Shown here one piece after another: positions 1 through 10,811 of a stretch of DNA of 64,000 bases. The notes beneath the pieces were generated by a model. It did not search any database and was not told where the DNA came from. It was given only the letters and a program-made list of their open reading frames with translations. The DNA lies in the NCBI GenBank assembly GCA_030620095.1, contig JAUTXW010000871.1, positions 124,001 through 188,000 on the forward strand, written 5' to 3'. The first letter of the stretch is position 1, and each line of letters opens with the position of its first letter. Made by a program: the position numbers and the translations under genes. Source of the stretch: Kuschelorhynchus macadamiae. Lineage: Eukaryota; Arthropoda; Insecta; Coleoptera; Curculionidae.

Positions 1-734
1 AGTTTAGCATTTTCTTTTAAAGTGTCAGCTATAGTGCTTTGATTTTTACAAATGCTTTTAGCATTAATTTACATTTTAAATGCTCCGCCGAGTCTTCATG
101 TTTATGTAAAGACCTTCATATATTTTACATACCTGCAAATCCTTCCTTATTCCACACTGAATATTTATTGAAAACTAGTAAACAAGGCCAGCAAAACAAT
201 TTTTGTAATATTTGACTACTACATAAAAATTTGTATGCCGAAAACTGGGATGACGATTAAAACTCAGATCTTGTTCCTTCCATCGATTATGTAACATAAA
301 ACAGTCAAAGAAACTGCAAAGGAACTAACCGGTTGCAGCGAAATCCGCGAAAATAAAAGTAAACAACTACCCCAAACTGAACGACACGTGTGTGTAGTGT
401 ACTGCGTTAGCAATTCACCGAGAGCGTTGTATGGCGCTGGTTAACATTGTTCTTCTATGCGCTCGACGTCATCGCGTAGGCGTTGTCATGGCAACGTAGT
501 AGGAAAATCGTAAACTCAACATAACACCTCCAGCAAAGTCTAAGCGGTTTGCGCCACTGTTATAGTTGTTATAATAAAGTTCGATTGAAAGGTTTAAAAA
601 GACATGCCGCCAACGGTCAAGTAAAATATTTATTCGAGATGTACAGTTTATTTTTTGCCAATTAGGTTAATAAATGAATGTAAAAACTTAAATTTTAAGA
701 GATATATAATAAATATAGTTAGGTGTTTGCTTGT
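1..734. other. No gene recognised
   Basis: AT-rich sequence with no open frame or repeat I can identify. A GC-richer patch near 410-500 may be the decayed end of the hAT element whose coding relic follows, but I found no terminal repeat or target duplication to prove it. Confidence 0.5.
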
Positions 735-1001
735 TTATTTTTCCTGGTGAAGTTGCACTTCACCTACTTCACCTGAATAGCCGCCACTAATATCTACACG
801 TCGAACAACAATACGTCGCGATGAGCTCACTTTCTTAAACTCTATCTTCTCTTCTGGGTACAAAAGTTCTGCAGCATATACTAGGTACTCTTTAACAAAC
901 TCTTCCTCAGAAAATGACTTCGATGTTTTCGCTATTTTGGAACTAACTATAAAACTAGCTTTAACAGCACTGTCTAGATTTGATCTTTGTGGTTGGGACA
1001 T
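735..1001 (-). pseudogene. hAT transposase N-terminal fragment (GTF2IRD2/ZBED-like)
   Basis: An open stretch of 88 residues. It carries the signature that follows the BED finger in GTF2IRD2-, ZBED- and EPM2AIP1-like hAT transposases: a 'VKASFIVSSKIAKTSKSF' helix, an 'EEEFVKEYL' segment, and a terminal 'SRRIVVRRVDI' that matches the family's S-R-x-T-V-x-R-R-x-x-D-I motif. A full transposase of this type is about 500-650 residues, so this is under a fifth of one. Neither the finger nor the DDE catalytic part is visible next to it. Its Met is preceded by in-frame Gln codons, so that Met need not be the true start. The assignment rests on remembered family motifs. Confidence 0.6.
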
Positions 1002-1186
1002 TTGTTGCTGCTCCCTAAATTGGTAATGAGTGTTTTAATTTTATCCTTGCTTAATTGGCCCGTATGTAAATTCTATTGAGTGAAATACTTGCTGGAGTAA
1101 TGCCGCTTCATACTGTATTCTTTTAAAACAGAAATTGTTTCATTGTACAACAAAGACATAGGTTTACCACGGAGCATGATAAAAAG

Positions 1187-1963
1187 TAGAGATGGGACAT
1201 ATAACTCATTTTAATGATGCCTTTCATTGACTCTGGCTCACTTTACTGAGTTAGCTCACTGAGGCTCATGAATTGACTCCCGGACCGCGGTTCTGCCACC
1301 TTGGCGGCTCGTAGTTGTAAAAGACAGTGGATGGGATATCGTGCTCGGCTAGTACGGCGAAGAATCACCGAGATGAATTGATAAAGTTTAGTGTTTTAAT
1401 TTTTAACGATATACAGTCTGACTATGCAGAATTTCTGTTGGAGATTTATCAAATAAATTAAGCTCTTATTTATTTCGTTTAAGATAGGTATTAAAACTTA
1501 CAGATATTTGTATAATTGATATTAAAAATGACTTCACGATATTGCCGAAAAAAAAGTCATAATATGTTGTTTTCCATAATGTTAGAATAAATATTTAAGT
1601 TTATTGCATTTTTCAACCTACATTACTTTCTTAAATAATAAATTGTCTTATATCTAATATCTATATTTGTATTTATTTTACATCTAAACAGCCGAAATAA
1701 AAAGATAAGCCCTAAAGAGTTAAGACCGCAAAGTCGCGCCGCATCGAGAATGTAACAAACAGCACATATTGCAATGCAATTCGGCTCTTTCGGTGGTCGG
1801 TGACTCTGCGGCTCTTCATCGTCGCAAGTCGTTCCCGCTCCGTTACGCTGTAAGTGAGAGGCGAGTCAGAATCGAAAAAGATCTGTACCGCGGAGCTGCT
1901 TCAGTGACTCACTTAACTGAGCTGATTCTTTGAGCCAGGTCACTCCTGAGTTACACATCTGTA
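1187..1963. mobile_element. hAT MITE, 777 bp, with 8-bp target duplication
   Basis: The element begins TAGAGATGGGACAT and ends ACACATCTGTA. The inverted ends share TA-AGATG followed by a common AACTCA segment a few bases further in. It is flanked on both sides by the identical 8-mer ATAAAAAG (1179-1186 and 1964-1971), the target-duplication length of hAT elements. Inside there is no coding capacity. Both subterminal regions are rich in GACTCA/TGAGTC-like words (1238-1275 and 1865-1950), which could be transposase-binding repeats. It is a non-autonomous copy. Confidence 0.8.
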
Positions 1964-3099
1964 ATAAAAAGTGTATTAGTCCATTTGTTTTGGAATTGAG
2001 GATATTCTGTTTTCACTTTCCGCTTTTTTAAACCAGACATCTTGATAGATTTTTCTTCTTTAATAGCTGAATTTGCTTGCCGCGTCTTTTCTTATCAGTT
2101 GTTAAGAAATAATGAGTTGACACGCGCGCTCAGCGGTTTATATATTACCCGCAATAAGCAACTAGAATACTCTCGAATCGAGAGGCTTGATCGTACGCGG
2201 ATATGCGATGCCAGCGCTCAGAGCCGAGTGTTATTTTAGTCTTTATGATTGAGGAATACAGTTTTAGATTGGTTGACAGTAATTACAAATAAACTATGTG
2301 TACTAAATCTTTATTTTTTTTGCGTGTTATTTGAAATTTCTGAATTGTCGCGGGCCGGATTGGAGCCGATGGAGTGCCGGATCTGGCCCGGGGGGCGGGG
2401 GTTGCTCATATATGTATTAGAGCAATAATAATATTTTTAATTTTTTAAAAGTTGGAACCGATGTTTTTGTCGATGTACCTCTCTAGTGAAATAATCCTTT
2501 AAAGATTTGACAATTGTGATAGGTGTGACTACCTTTTTTGTTATTGAAATATAGATACATTACAATCCGAAAAAACTGTGTATCAATGTTTATTCTCAAT
2601 ATTTATATACACCAAAATTGAGGCATTTTACAAGTTTAGTGAATAATTAAAAAGAACCAGACCAAGAAATACGCTTTATCTTCAAATAAATTACACGTTG
2701 TAAATGGAGCATATTTTGATGTATTACCGAAATCATCTTACCATATTGACCATAACAATTAATCTTGTATACGTTTCCTATCGTGCCCGTAATGTGATTA
2801 TTGTTTACTCAGTTAAAACTCTAAAATGTTTACATATTAACATTTATTACCGAGCAGTTTCGAACCCTGGTGTGATTTACTATAGTTACACTGTTTGCCC
2901 CAACTACATGTTTTTAGTAAAGTTAAATATGCTCAACAACTATTTTAATGTGCAGTGTGTATTAATATAGTTTCGTTGCATAAAATCTGTCAGATTGTTT
3001 TGAAATAAATTAAGAACGAGATTTATTATTTAAAACCATTTTGCATTAAGCTTTGCAATATTTTACCAGTTTCTACCTATACCACACTTATTTTTTGGG
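1964..3099. other. No gene; includes a GC-rich hAT-like end at about 2347-2412
   Basis: Mostly AT-rich and anonymous. The tract at 2347-2412 is strongly G+C-rich, with words such as GCGGGCCGGAT and GGATCTGGCCCGG followed by GGGGGTTGCTCA. This resembles the subterminal 'cggcccg...gggttgccca' of GTF2IRD2/ZBED-type hAT elements, so it may be one end of the element whose coding relic lies at 735-1001. I could not find the partner end. Short open frames here have no recognisable content. Confidence 0.4.
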
Positions 3100-4170
3100 C
3101 AGGATTTAAAATAAATTGTTTTTTTTACACAGTTAGTACTGAATTCATATAAGTTAATCCTTGTATCACCTTCAATTTGGCAGCGAAATATTAAGTCAAT
3201 AAAAAGATTTTTTACACTGATTGTTTAGACATTTTATTTGGCCGCCATTTTGTTTCTCCGTCTTTAATTCTTACCACAGTTTTGCCAAATTATATCTATA
3301 TCACACTTAATGGATGCCCAAAATTTAAAATTATTCTAATAAGTAGTTTTCAGGCTAATTTTTTAAAATAATTTATTAGGCCGTCATTTTGTTTTGCTGT
3401 CTTGGATAATACCAAAATATTACAGGTTGATTTCTTGTTTTCTGTACAAAATTTGAGGGATACTGGATAATTTGTTTTTTAGTAATTTTTTTAACATTCA
3501 TTATGCCGCCATTTTGTTACGTCATATTGGATTTTTAATCAATCGGGTAAGTAGACAGATAAATGGAATTGAGAAAACATATTTATTGGCATCTAAGGAC
3601 TGTAAAACGTAAAGTTATGTGAAAGCTGCATTTTTTTCAGAATTGCAAATTTTTCATTTAGCCGTCATTTTGTTCCGCCATCTTTAAATCGTATCACAAT
3701 TTTACTAGCTTACCTCTACATACCACAATTAGTTATAGCACACAATTCAAAATCAGTTCATTAAGTAGTTTTTTCAGGTTGAATTTTTAATTATTTTATT
3801 AAGCCGCCATTTTGTTCCGATTCGTATCAAAATTTTAGCACTTGATTTCTACATAATACTTGATTTTTGTGCAAAATTTGAGATAAATTGGGTAAATAAT
3901 TTTTTAGTAATAATGTTGGTAACATTTCGTTAGGACGCCATTTTGTTTTGGATTATTGGATATTTACCAAAATGTTACCAAATCATCCCCATATCTATTC
4001 GGTAAGTAATTTTTTAGCTATGCCGCGAACAGACTGACCGATAGACAGACCGACGGAATTGAAAAAACAAGTTTTTCGTCATCTAGTAGGGACCCTGAAA
4101 TGTAAAGATCTGAAAAAATCTCGGAGGGTGATTTTTTCACGATTACAATACTTCCCTTTTACGAGGGAAG
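3100..4170 (+). repeat. Degenerate ~140-bp tandem array with GCCGCCATTTTG core, closed by a hairpin
   Basis: The word GCCGCCATTTTG or a one-base variant occurs at 3241, 3380, 3505, 3661, 3803 and 3934, so the spacing is 139, 125, 156, 142 and 131 bp. Each is followed by a similar context ('tttagta', 'aaattg', 'taccaaaat') and separated by AT-rich filler. The array runs into a conserved tail (about 4060-4170) with 'gggaccctgaaatgtaaagatctgaaaa', a CGGAGGGTGATTTTTTCACG segment and a terminal stem-loop. Fragments of the same tail recur in both orientations at about 10500-10690, 39650-39830, 50930-51020 and 52965-53450, so this is a dispersed family. No coding sequence or clear terminal inverted repeat was found, and the class is unknown. 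Confidence 0.7.
4151..4170. other. Terminal hairpin of the dispersed repeat
   Basis: CTTCCCT and AGGGAAG form a perfect 7-bp stem around a 6-base loop, then TAAAAAG follows. Partial forms (ACGAGGGAAG) stand at the matching place in the copies at about 51006-51016 and 52975-52984. A short stem-loop close to the 3' end recalls Helitron ends, but I see no CTRR terminus. Confidence 0.6.
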
Positions 4171-4730
4171 TAAAAAGTTTACCTCTAAAAGTAAAAAAGT
4201 TATAAAGGCAAGTGTTATGTAAGAATTTTTTGCACAAAATAAAACTACATCTGCAGCGTTTGTGGTTTCTTACACGATGGATTCATATTTATTACTATGA
4301 TTTTCAGTTTTGTATTTCTTCATACTTACAGTCGAAATCTAAATTAACTATAAAAATGTATTGTTCTACTATAAGCTTAATGTCAAGTAAAATTGGCATG
4401 TGGTACCACAACAGAGTCTATAGGTCTGTTAAAAATTTACATTCATATTTGATGTCATCAGTTCTTACACAAATGTTACCAATGAAAAAGTGGTACAAGT
4501 AATTTAAAATAAACATTAATAAAACTTGGCATGTTTCTATTTAATTACTAACAGTTACTCAGACTGTTGGTTGTTAAGTTTTCTATCAAAATGGCCGCTT
4601 TCAGGAAATTCTGCTGTCTAGCACTTTTTGCACCTTTTTTTCGAATCAAGTGTAAATAGCACAGTTTTTATAACGTCATCGATGTTCACTCTTTCTTAAA
4701 AATAATGCGTTTTTCCTTTATTAGTAAAAT
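4171..4730. other. No gene recognised
   Basis: AT-rich sequence. The longest open frame (4212-4502) has a low-complexity, non-protein-like composition and I do not call it. Confidence 0.5.
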
Positions 4731-5019
4731 AATCAATCAAACAAATCGTGTTTAGGTAAATTATTTTCAGGACCATTTGTGTGCATGATACAAGATATTC
4801 ATAGTAATTTCTACATAATTGCATAAATCTTGAACCTTAGAAAAAGTGTGAATTATTGAACAGTCCTTATACAAATCAATCAAATAAATCGTGTTTAGGT
4901 AAATTATTTTCAGGACCATTTGTGTGCATGATACAAGATATTCATAGTAATTTCTACATAATTGCATAAATCTTGAACCTTAGAAAAAGTGTGAATTATT
5001 GAACAGTCCTTATACAAAT
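4731..5019. repeat. Two-copy tandem duplication, 143-bp unit
   Basis: 4731-4873 is repeated at 4874-5016, and the match continues a few bases to 5019. Differences are minimal; the clearest is 'caaacaaatcg' against 'caaataaatcg'. It has no coding content: the reverse-strand open frame across it merely repeats itself. Confidence 0.9.
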
Positions 5020-5321
5020 AAAAAAATCCTCAGAAAAATTAGGGTGCAGGCCATTTTTAAACACGTTTAGCACTTTTTAACTAGCCAAGGATTATATTAC
5101 TAGAAACCCTGCAAGTACAAAAAGATGTTGCAATTATGTAAAAAATGTATACTTTGTATCATGCAGCAAAATGGACCTGATAATATTTTACCCAAATACG
5201 ATAGTTTCTGGAATAAATAGATTAAAAACCCTAGTTTATTTTTCAGAGCAAAATACCATATTTTATTTTCTTTCAGTTTCTTTAATTTATTTGACAATTA
5301 TTTAACATTAAAATCTCCAAT

Positions 5322-6320
5322 CCTAAAAACTCAACCCATTTAGGCCAACGTCTAGACGTGGCATTTTATGCACCATTGAAGAGGAAGTGGCGTGATATAC
5401 TAGATGAATGGAACAGTAAGAGGAAAATCTCAAATAACCCAAAAGGATCCGTTTCCTCGACTGCTTAAAAAACTATTTGATATTTCCTGTGCTAATAGGT
5501 ATTCTGAGCACTTAGTGTCAGGTTTGAAGCAGTGTGGAATAGTGCCATTCGATTTGAACCGAGTAGTCTTTTGGCAACCGGTCTACGTCTAGAGATGGCT
5601 CTTCTCACTTGGTCTCCAATGAATCGACATATTAAAAATGATGCGTTATGGAGAGAAAGAAGTTCCGCAGAAAAGAAAACGGTCAAAGATCAACATTCCA
5701 CTAGGTCAAGGAACTCTGAAGATTTAAATAATAACAAAGCTCAGATTTCAAATCCTGATTCAACTGATCAATCCTCTATTCGACAAGAATTAAGAATAGT
5801 CAACGCAGAAATGAACATCCCTCAACCTGGTCCTTCTAAAATTAGAAGAAGAAAAAAGGAAGAAACAGATAGCGGAAGTGACAACAGTTCAGAAAGCATT
5901 TTTTATGAAGATAGCTCGGACGATAATTTTAGAACTTGGCAAAGAAGCACTAAAAACAATTATCTGGAGGAAGCTGATCCTGATAACAATACCAATGAGG
6001 AGTCAGAAGATGAAAATATGTCTCTAGCGGTTCTGCTTCAAAGATTCGGTCAAGAAAAACTTAAATCAACTACAGCCGTTCATGAAAATGATCATGTTTT
6101 AGTGGCTTTAGATACACTGAATAATACCATATTATGTAGGTCAAATATTCTCTATGGGAGACGACTATGAAATTAAGTTCATGCGCAAATAAAACTTTAA
6201 ATTTGTTTGGCCTCTCGGAGAAGGTCAATTATTTTTGGCAACGAAATTGATCATTTAAAAACTCTGATCCCGTTGAACGAAAGAGGATTAGTGTTCAAAG
6301 ATTTGGAAAATTCAGATTGA
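5322..6320 (+). pseudogene. Pogo/Jerky-type (DDE_1) transposase, C-terminal relic
   Basis: The reading frame opens near 5322 with 'NSTHLGQRLDVAFYAPLK', the hallmark around the third catalytic Asp of DDE_1 (pogo/Tigger/Jerky) transposases, normally '..THLxQPLDVxxFxPLK'. The Asp (LDV) is kept. It continues 'RKWRDILDEWNSKRK'. One extra A near 5426 then shifts the frame to 'SQITQKDPFPRLLKKLFD...LVSGLKQCGIVPFD', and further indels near 5530 move it again into an acidic, Ser-rich tail of about 210 residues that ends near 6170. A last in-frame piece runs to TGA at 6318-6320. The N-terminal helix-turn-helix and the first two catalytic Asp are absent, so the copy is 5'-truncated and dead. It belongs to the Tc1/mariner superfamily, pogo branch. 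Confidence 0.7.
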
Positions 6321-6436
6321 AAAATCGAGTAACATTTTTTTAATTAGTCTTCTAATTTATATTTAAGCTTACTGTTCATGAATAGTTGTTAAATAAACCC
6401 GATAAAGTTATAAAATAAAGCGCTAAACAATGATTA

Positions 6437-7140
6437 CAGGGCGTGCCCAGACCTTTTTATTAGAGTGGGTCAAGGGGGGGGGGTGGGGAGTATGTGTGAA
6501 TGTATGTTTGTATAGGTGCGAATGAATGTGAAAGGGAAATTATTATTGAAAAGAATTGCTGTAAAATATAAACATTTTATTTTCATACATAAAAAAACTT
6601 AACAAAAATTATATGAAGAAACTCGTTTATTGCCTTAGTCTTCGGCTGCCAGATATAAGGTTTTTAAATTTATCAATAATTAAATCGTAATTGGGATTAT
6701 TTGTTTTTTCTACATATAAAGAATTCAATCGCTTCTGTGACATAGTATTTCTTAATTTAGATTTAATTTGAATCATTTTCGAAATCGATCGCACACAAGA
6801 ATAACTAGTTACAGGAATTACGGAAAATATTTTTAAGGGTTCAAATAAATTAGAATAAATTTTGTACCTATCACAGGCCATTAACCAATTTATTAATTCA
6901 TTGAGGTTGCCTCCTTTAGGGACAAATTCATCTATTTTAATAATATTGCATTCTGCCATTAGGTCAATTTGTTTTATCTTAAATTTTGTTTCCAAGATTG
7001 TAAAGTCGACATCATCGTTACAGTTTAAATTTAGTATTTCAATGTTTTCCTTTTTGTTTTCGATAATTAAAATTAAATTGGTATTTTTTGGTTAAAACGC
7101 TTAGTTTTTCATCAATCCCGAATATAAGTGAATCCAAAAA
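6437..7140 (-). mobile_element. hAT 3' end with dimerisation-domain relic
   Basis: CAGGGCGTGCCCAGACC at 6437 matches the TIR style of ZMYM1-like hAT elements; compare CAGGGGCGTGCAGTCC at 16554 in this window. A G-run (about 6473-6483) follows. Coding on the minus strand lies at 6627-7095, ending in 'PVTSYSCVRSISKMIQIKSKLRNTMSQKRL', the hAT C-terminal dimerisation motif (P-x-S-x-x-x-E-R-x-F-S). Here the usual E-R-S-F is replaced by C-V-R-S-I, so it is degenerate. The upstream part of the transposase and the other TIR are missing. Confidence 0.65.
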
Positions 7141-7828
7141 AATTATAAAAAGTATTAACTTTAATGTCTTCCTTTTTGTTTTCAAATTTATGTCGATTTT
7201 TCAACAACAAATTATCAAACAGCTTATGATTTTATTTTTCGAAAAAATAGTAGTTTAGTTTTTATTCTTTATTCACTTCTGTACACCTTAATACCCCAGG
7301 GCAGAATTACAAAATCACAAGGTTTAATCACAGCTTATATACACAAAAACATAATAAGCTGTGGTTTAATTACCTCGCTTCGGGCGCCTACAATGGCATG
7401 AGTTCTATTCAAACTGTCAGTCAACTTTATACATGTAGTATCAAATACAAGGTATGTACTGTGGACCTTTTTTTTACTCGTTGAGTTCGCAATAGGCGGA
7501 ATCATTTTTCTAGAAATTTCTAACAGTAATATTTATTACAATGTGACACCTTCCTGGGACATTTCTGAAATCATTGATTTATTTTGACACACTTTTAAAA
7601 TATGTACCTGAAAATATAACTATTTTTAAAGGTATGTTCATTTTTGACAAACAAAAGTTTCAAAAATATGATCAAATTATTTTTGTCCTCCCCCTATACA
7701 TTTGGATTAGATATTTTTTATTAAATAAAGAAAAGATCCTCCTAATATTCACACAAAATTTTAACAAAAATTTGGCCCACAGTGTATACATAAGAAGTGT
7801 AAAAAATGCCAATAAAATAGATACCTAC
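7141..7828. other. No gene recognised
   Basis: AT-rich sequence. It includes the downstream intron side of the gene at 7829-9415. The forward open frame at 7574-7834 only overlaps that intron and exon antisense. Confidence 0.4.
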
Positions 7829-9415
7829 ATTTAATAATCCTTTCCTTGTTCTGGGTCCTAAATTTGTAATTCTCCATGCATGGTACCAGTTCTGAACTGT
7901 TGAATAGGTGGGGTTTTTACTGCCATTAGCCAGGAGCAATTCCTTATCTGGGTCAAATTCATATAAATTCTCATGATATCTCTTTGCTTCTGAAATTGTC
8001 ATCCTGTCAATGAAAGAATCAAAAAATAAGGCTTGTGTTTCTGATGATGCTTGTAAAAAACGAATGGTTTCTGCAGTTTCAAGTGTATGACTATGAAGTG
8101 TATCTATAGTAATTACTGCTTGTAACTTATGTAAACCCTAAAATAACACATTTAATAAATATAAAATACTTTACAAAGTGTGAGGATCCGTGATTTTTAG
8201 TGTGCTACAGATAGTGTAAAGTACATGTAAAGTGTAAATACCAAAAAATGTTCGAGTTAAAAAAAATTAAAATATTCTACTGTAGTTACTCTCCGCAGTA
8301 GTCTTTTCATTTGTAACAACATAAATTAAATTCAGTGATAATGTTGGCAGTAACAATCTTTAAAGAATAATTTTGTCATACTGGCATGTACTTACTCGGT
8401 ATCCAGGTATATATGGTTTTGATTTTAAGAAGTACTTCGTCAAAAATTAAAAACAAAAACTGGACTAATTTCTTTTAAAAATGATAATCATTTATAACTT
8501 TTCATTCCAAACAACTATTCTAATTAAACATTTTTGAAATTTTTAATGTTAAATACTCTCGTCAATTTTAGAAAAATTGTTCACTCTATCCTTGAACATG
8601 CTGTATAATAAATGTTTTACTTATAATATGAAAATGATAGAACTACATAACTTTATTATTTAAAAATATTGAATTTTATTTAATATAATAAATATTAGTA
8701 TTTATTTTTGTTATAGGTAATCTGTTTCCTAGAATAATTAAGATCTAATGATGAGGCTAATTCACAAAGAATTTCGTGTTAAAATATCTTATTCAGTTTG
8801 TTGCTTTTATTTATTAATTTACCTTTGAATATTTATTTTTAATATGTTTATTTGTACTTTATTGGGTAATTGCTTGTTGATAAAAAGAAATAAATAAATA
8901 AATTACCTTCATAAATGGATCATTCTTTCGTGTATTTATGGTATCTAATTTGATAACAATAAGTATGGATGTATAGCAGTTTGCATTTTTTGAAAGACCT
9001 TTCCTATTTGCTTTTGCAGGAACCTTCATGAATGCACTGTGATGACACACACATTTTTTCCTAAAAAATGTTACCATTAGCAAGTTTGATGAAAACACAG
9101 GGGTTGGCAATGAAGGGAGATCTTATTAAATTCATTTCGCCCACTAACCCCACCTTCTAAAGAGTGATTTTGTTTTGAGATTATATAAAATAACATTACT
9201 TGCGAACAAACTATTTTTGTTCCCACAGGACATGATGACCTTGCATTCCATTGCGTGTTGGTATTTTCCCCAAATGCTTTAACCCAAAGATTAATGTCTT
9301 TCATTGTCTTTAAACCACTACGCACCAAAACTTTATTTTGTAGGCCTTCTTGAGTACATACTACATTGCTAAATTCACTTGGGAGACAACTGTCATTAAT
9401 CACTTGCACAAACAT
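7829..9415 (-). CDS. Spliced gene of unknown function, MULE-like Cys/His N-terminal region (partial)
   Basis: Three exons can be built on the minus strand. E1 is 9415-9204, after a 'tttttcatttag' acceptor. E2 is 9060-8907, with acceptor 'attttttag' and donor AAG|GTAATT. E3 is 8137-about 7829, with acceptor 'ttattttag' and donor GTAGGT, or a GTATCT donor 4 bases on. E1 must end in a GC donor (TTC|GCAAGT); with that, phases agree (2 then 0) and a continuous protein of about 225 residues results. E1 holds 'QNKVLVRSGLKTMKDINLW' and 'TQWNARSSCPVGTK'. E2 holds a C-x-C-H-H...N-C cluster like WRKY-GCM1/FLYWCH-type fingers. E3 holds 'RFLQASSETQALFFDSF' and 'SKNPTYSTVQNWYHAWRITNLGPR'. Such a layout resembles the DNA-binding part of MULE-related proteins known as host-like gene models, but I cannot name it. 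First and last exons are not in view. No stop interrupts the chain, so it may be active. Confidence 0.5.
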
Positions 9416-9641
9416 TATTTGTTGGAAATCTAAATGAAAAAGCATAAATTGTTTAAAATTTAGGAGCTCGGCGTCGACCTTTAAAGCGAAACCTAAACAC
9501 AAAACGACTAAAACGATGGTTAGCTGCTGATCACTGGATGCCTACGATGCATATCATGTTTGTGCGCGGATTGACCAGCCAATGGGAGAGGGCGATTTCA
9601 CATAGTGCCATAGATTTATTATATAAAATAACAGTACTTAC

Positions 9642-9826
9642 GAACAAACTATTTTTGTTCCCACAGGACATGATGACCTTGCATTCCATTGCGTGTTTAC
9701 CAAATGCTTTAACCCAAAGATTAATGTCTTCCATTGTCTTTTACGCACCAAAACTTTATTTTGTAAGTACATTACATTGCTAAATTCACTTGGGAGACAA
9801 CTGTCATTAATCACTTGCACAAACAT
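9642..9826 (-). pseudogene. Tandem duplicate of exon E1 of the neighbouring gene
   Basis: This starts ATG-TTT-GTG-CAA-GTG like E1 and ends with the same 'TQWNARSSCPVGTKIVC'. It has three internal deletions totalling 27 bases. The middle is out of frame relative to E1 ('RKRQWKTLIFGLKHLV'), yet the frame is restored and the exon is open to its end. Its donor is the canonical TTC|GTAAGT at the position where E1 has GCAAGT, and both leave phase 2. An AAG acceptor precedes it. It lies 227 bp upstream of E1 in transcription order. It could be an alternative exon, or a decaying copy. Confidence 0.55.
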
Positions 9827-10499
9827 CGGATCTTAAAATGCTTACCGGGCTCTTTTAAAAGAAGTTTGGCTCCCCGTCGGGAATATTTTTATACCAAGCA
9901 ATTTCAAAAAGTATACACAAAAAATTATTATGGGCAAAATTTACTTGTTTATTACTTGAATGTTGTGGGGTTAATTAATTAGTTACATTTTACAATTACA
10001 ATTTTAAATGTTATTTAAATAGACATAAATTATTATTACGTGTTACCTGCTGATAAAATTTTAAAATAAATATGCTTAAATGTATGATGAAGGATTGTTG
10101 ATGCTAAAATTTAAAATCTAGGATTCGTGTTTATATGAACAGCCTTAACCCGCCTGCCAATAAAGTTTCGGTAACTATAAATTGCGATTAGACAAATTTG
10201 ACCACTGTGGTGGAAGACAGCAGGTAAACCGGGCCATTGGTGTCGGAGACTTGGGCTTTAACTTATTATGTTTCACAATATGACAGAAAAATACTATGAA
10301 ATATTCCACACGACTTCCTGATATAAAAAAAGTCATCTGTCATTTTGACAGTTTTGACATACTGTCGAATATTCACGTTTTGAAAACCTGAAAAACTACT
10401 TAAGTAACGGATTGATTTCAAATTGTGTCAGAACTAGTTGTGGAATAGAGACGAACCAATAAAATTGTGGTACTAATTTAAATCAATCTTTCAGGCTTT
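9827..10499. other. No gene recognised
   Basis: AT-rich; I found no further upstream exon of the spliced gene. If the gene is real, its 5' end should lie here or beyond. Confidence 0.4.
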
Positions 10500-10700
10500 A
10501 CATACCTTCTAGTTTTAGTTTCCCTAGCAGATGCCAAAAAATATTTTTTGTCAATTACGTCGGTCCACCTGTCGGTCTGTCTGTTATTTCGCGGCATATA
10601 ACTTAAAACCTACTGACTAGACTGACATCAAATTTTAGTCAAAAATGATGGGACACGTGGGAATGACCTGGTAATATTTTGGTAAATATCTTATATAGGG
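10500..10700 (-). repeat. Fragment of the dispersed hairpin-tail repeat
   Basis: The sequence resembles 53050-53210: 'gatgccaaaaaatatt', a 'cgtcggtc...gtcggtctgtctg' segment, 'aaaacctact', then 'tcaaattttagtcaaaaat' and 'aatattttggtaaatat'. This is the body of the family described at 3100-4170, in inverted orientation. Confidence 0.55.
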
Positions 10701-10707
10701 GATTTTA

Positions 10708-10708
10708 A

Positions 10709-10739
<31 letters not shown>

Positions 10740-10748
10740 GATATATAT

Positions 10749-10811
<63 letters not shown>
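10708..10811. repeat. (AT)n microsatellite
   Basis: Nearly pure AT dinucleotide repeat of about 100 bp with a few single-base breaks. The reverse-strand 'IYIYIY' frame across it is an artefact. Confidence 0.95.

Noticed and set aside
2866..2890. GGTTCGAAAC on the minus strand, like a tRNA/SINE B box
   Set aside because: No convincing A box or tRNA fold nearby; the match is short.
4212..4502. 96-codon frame on the plus strand
   Set aside because: Composition is that of translated AT-rich DNA and there is no conserved motif.
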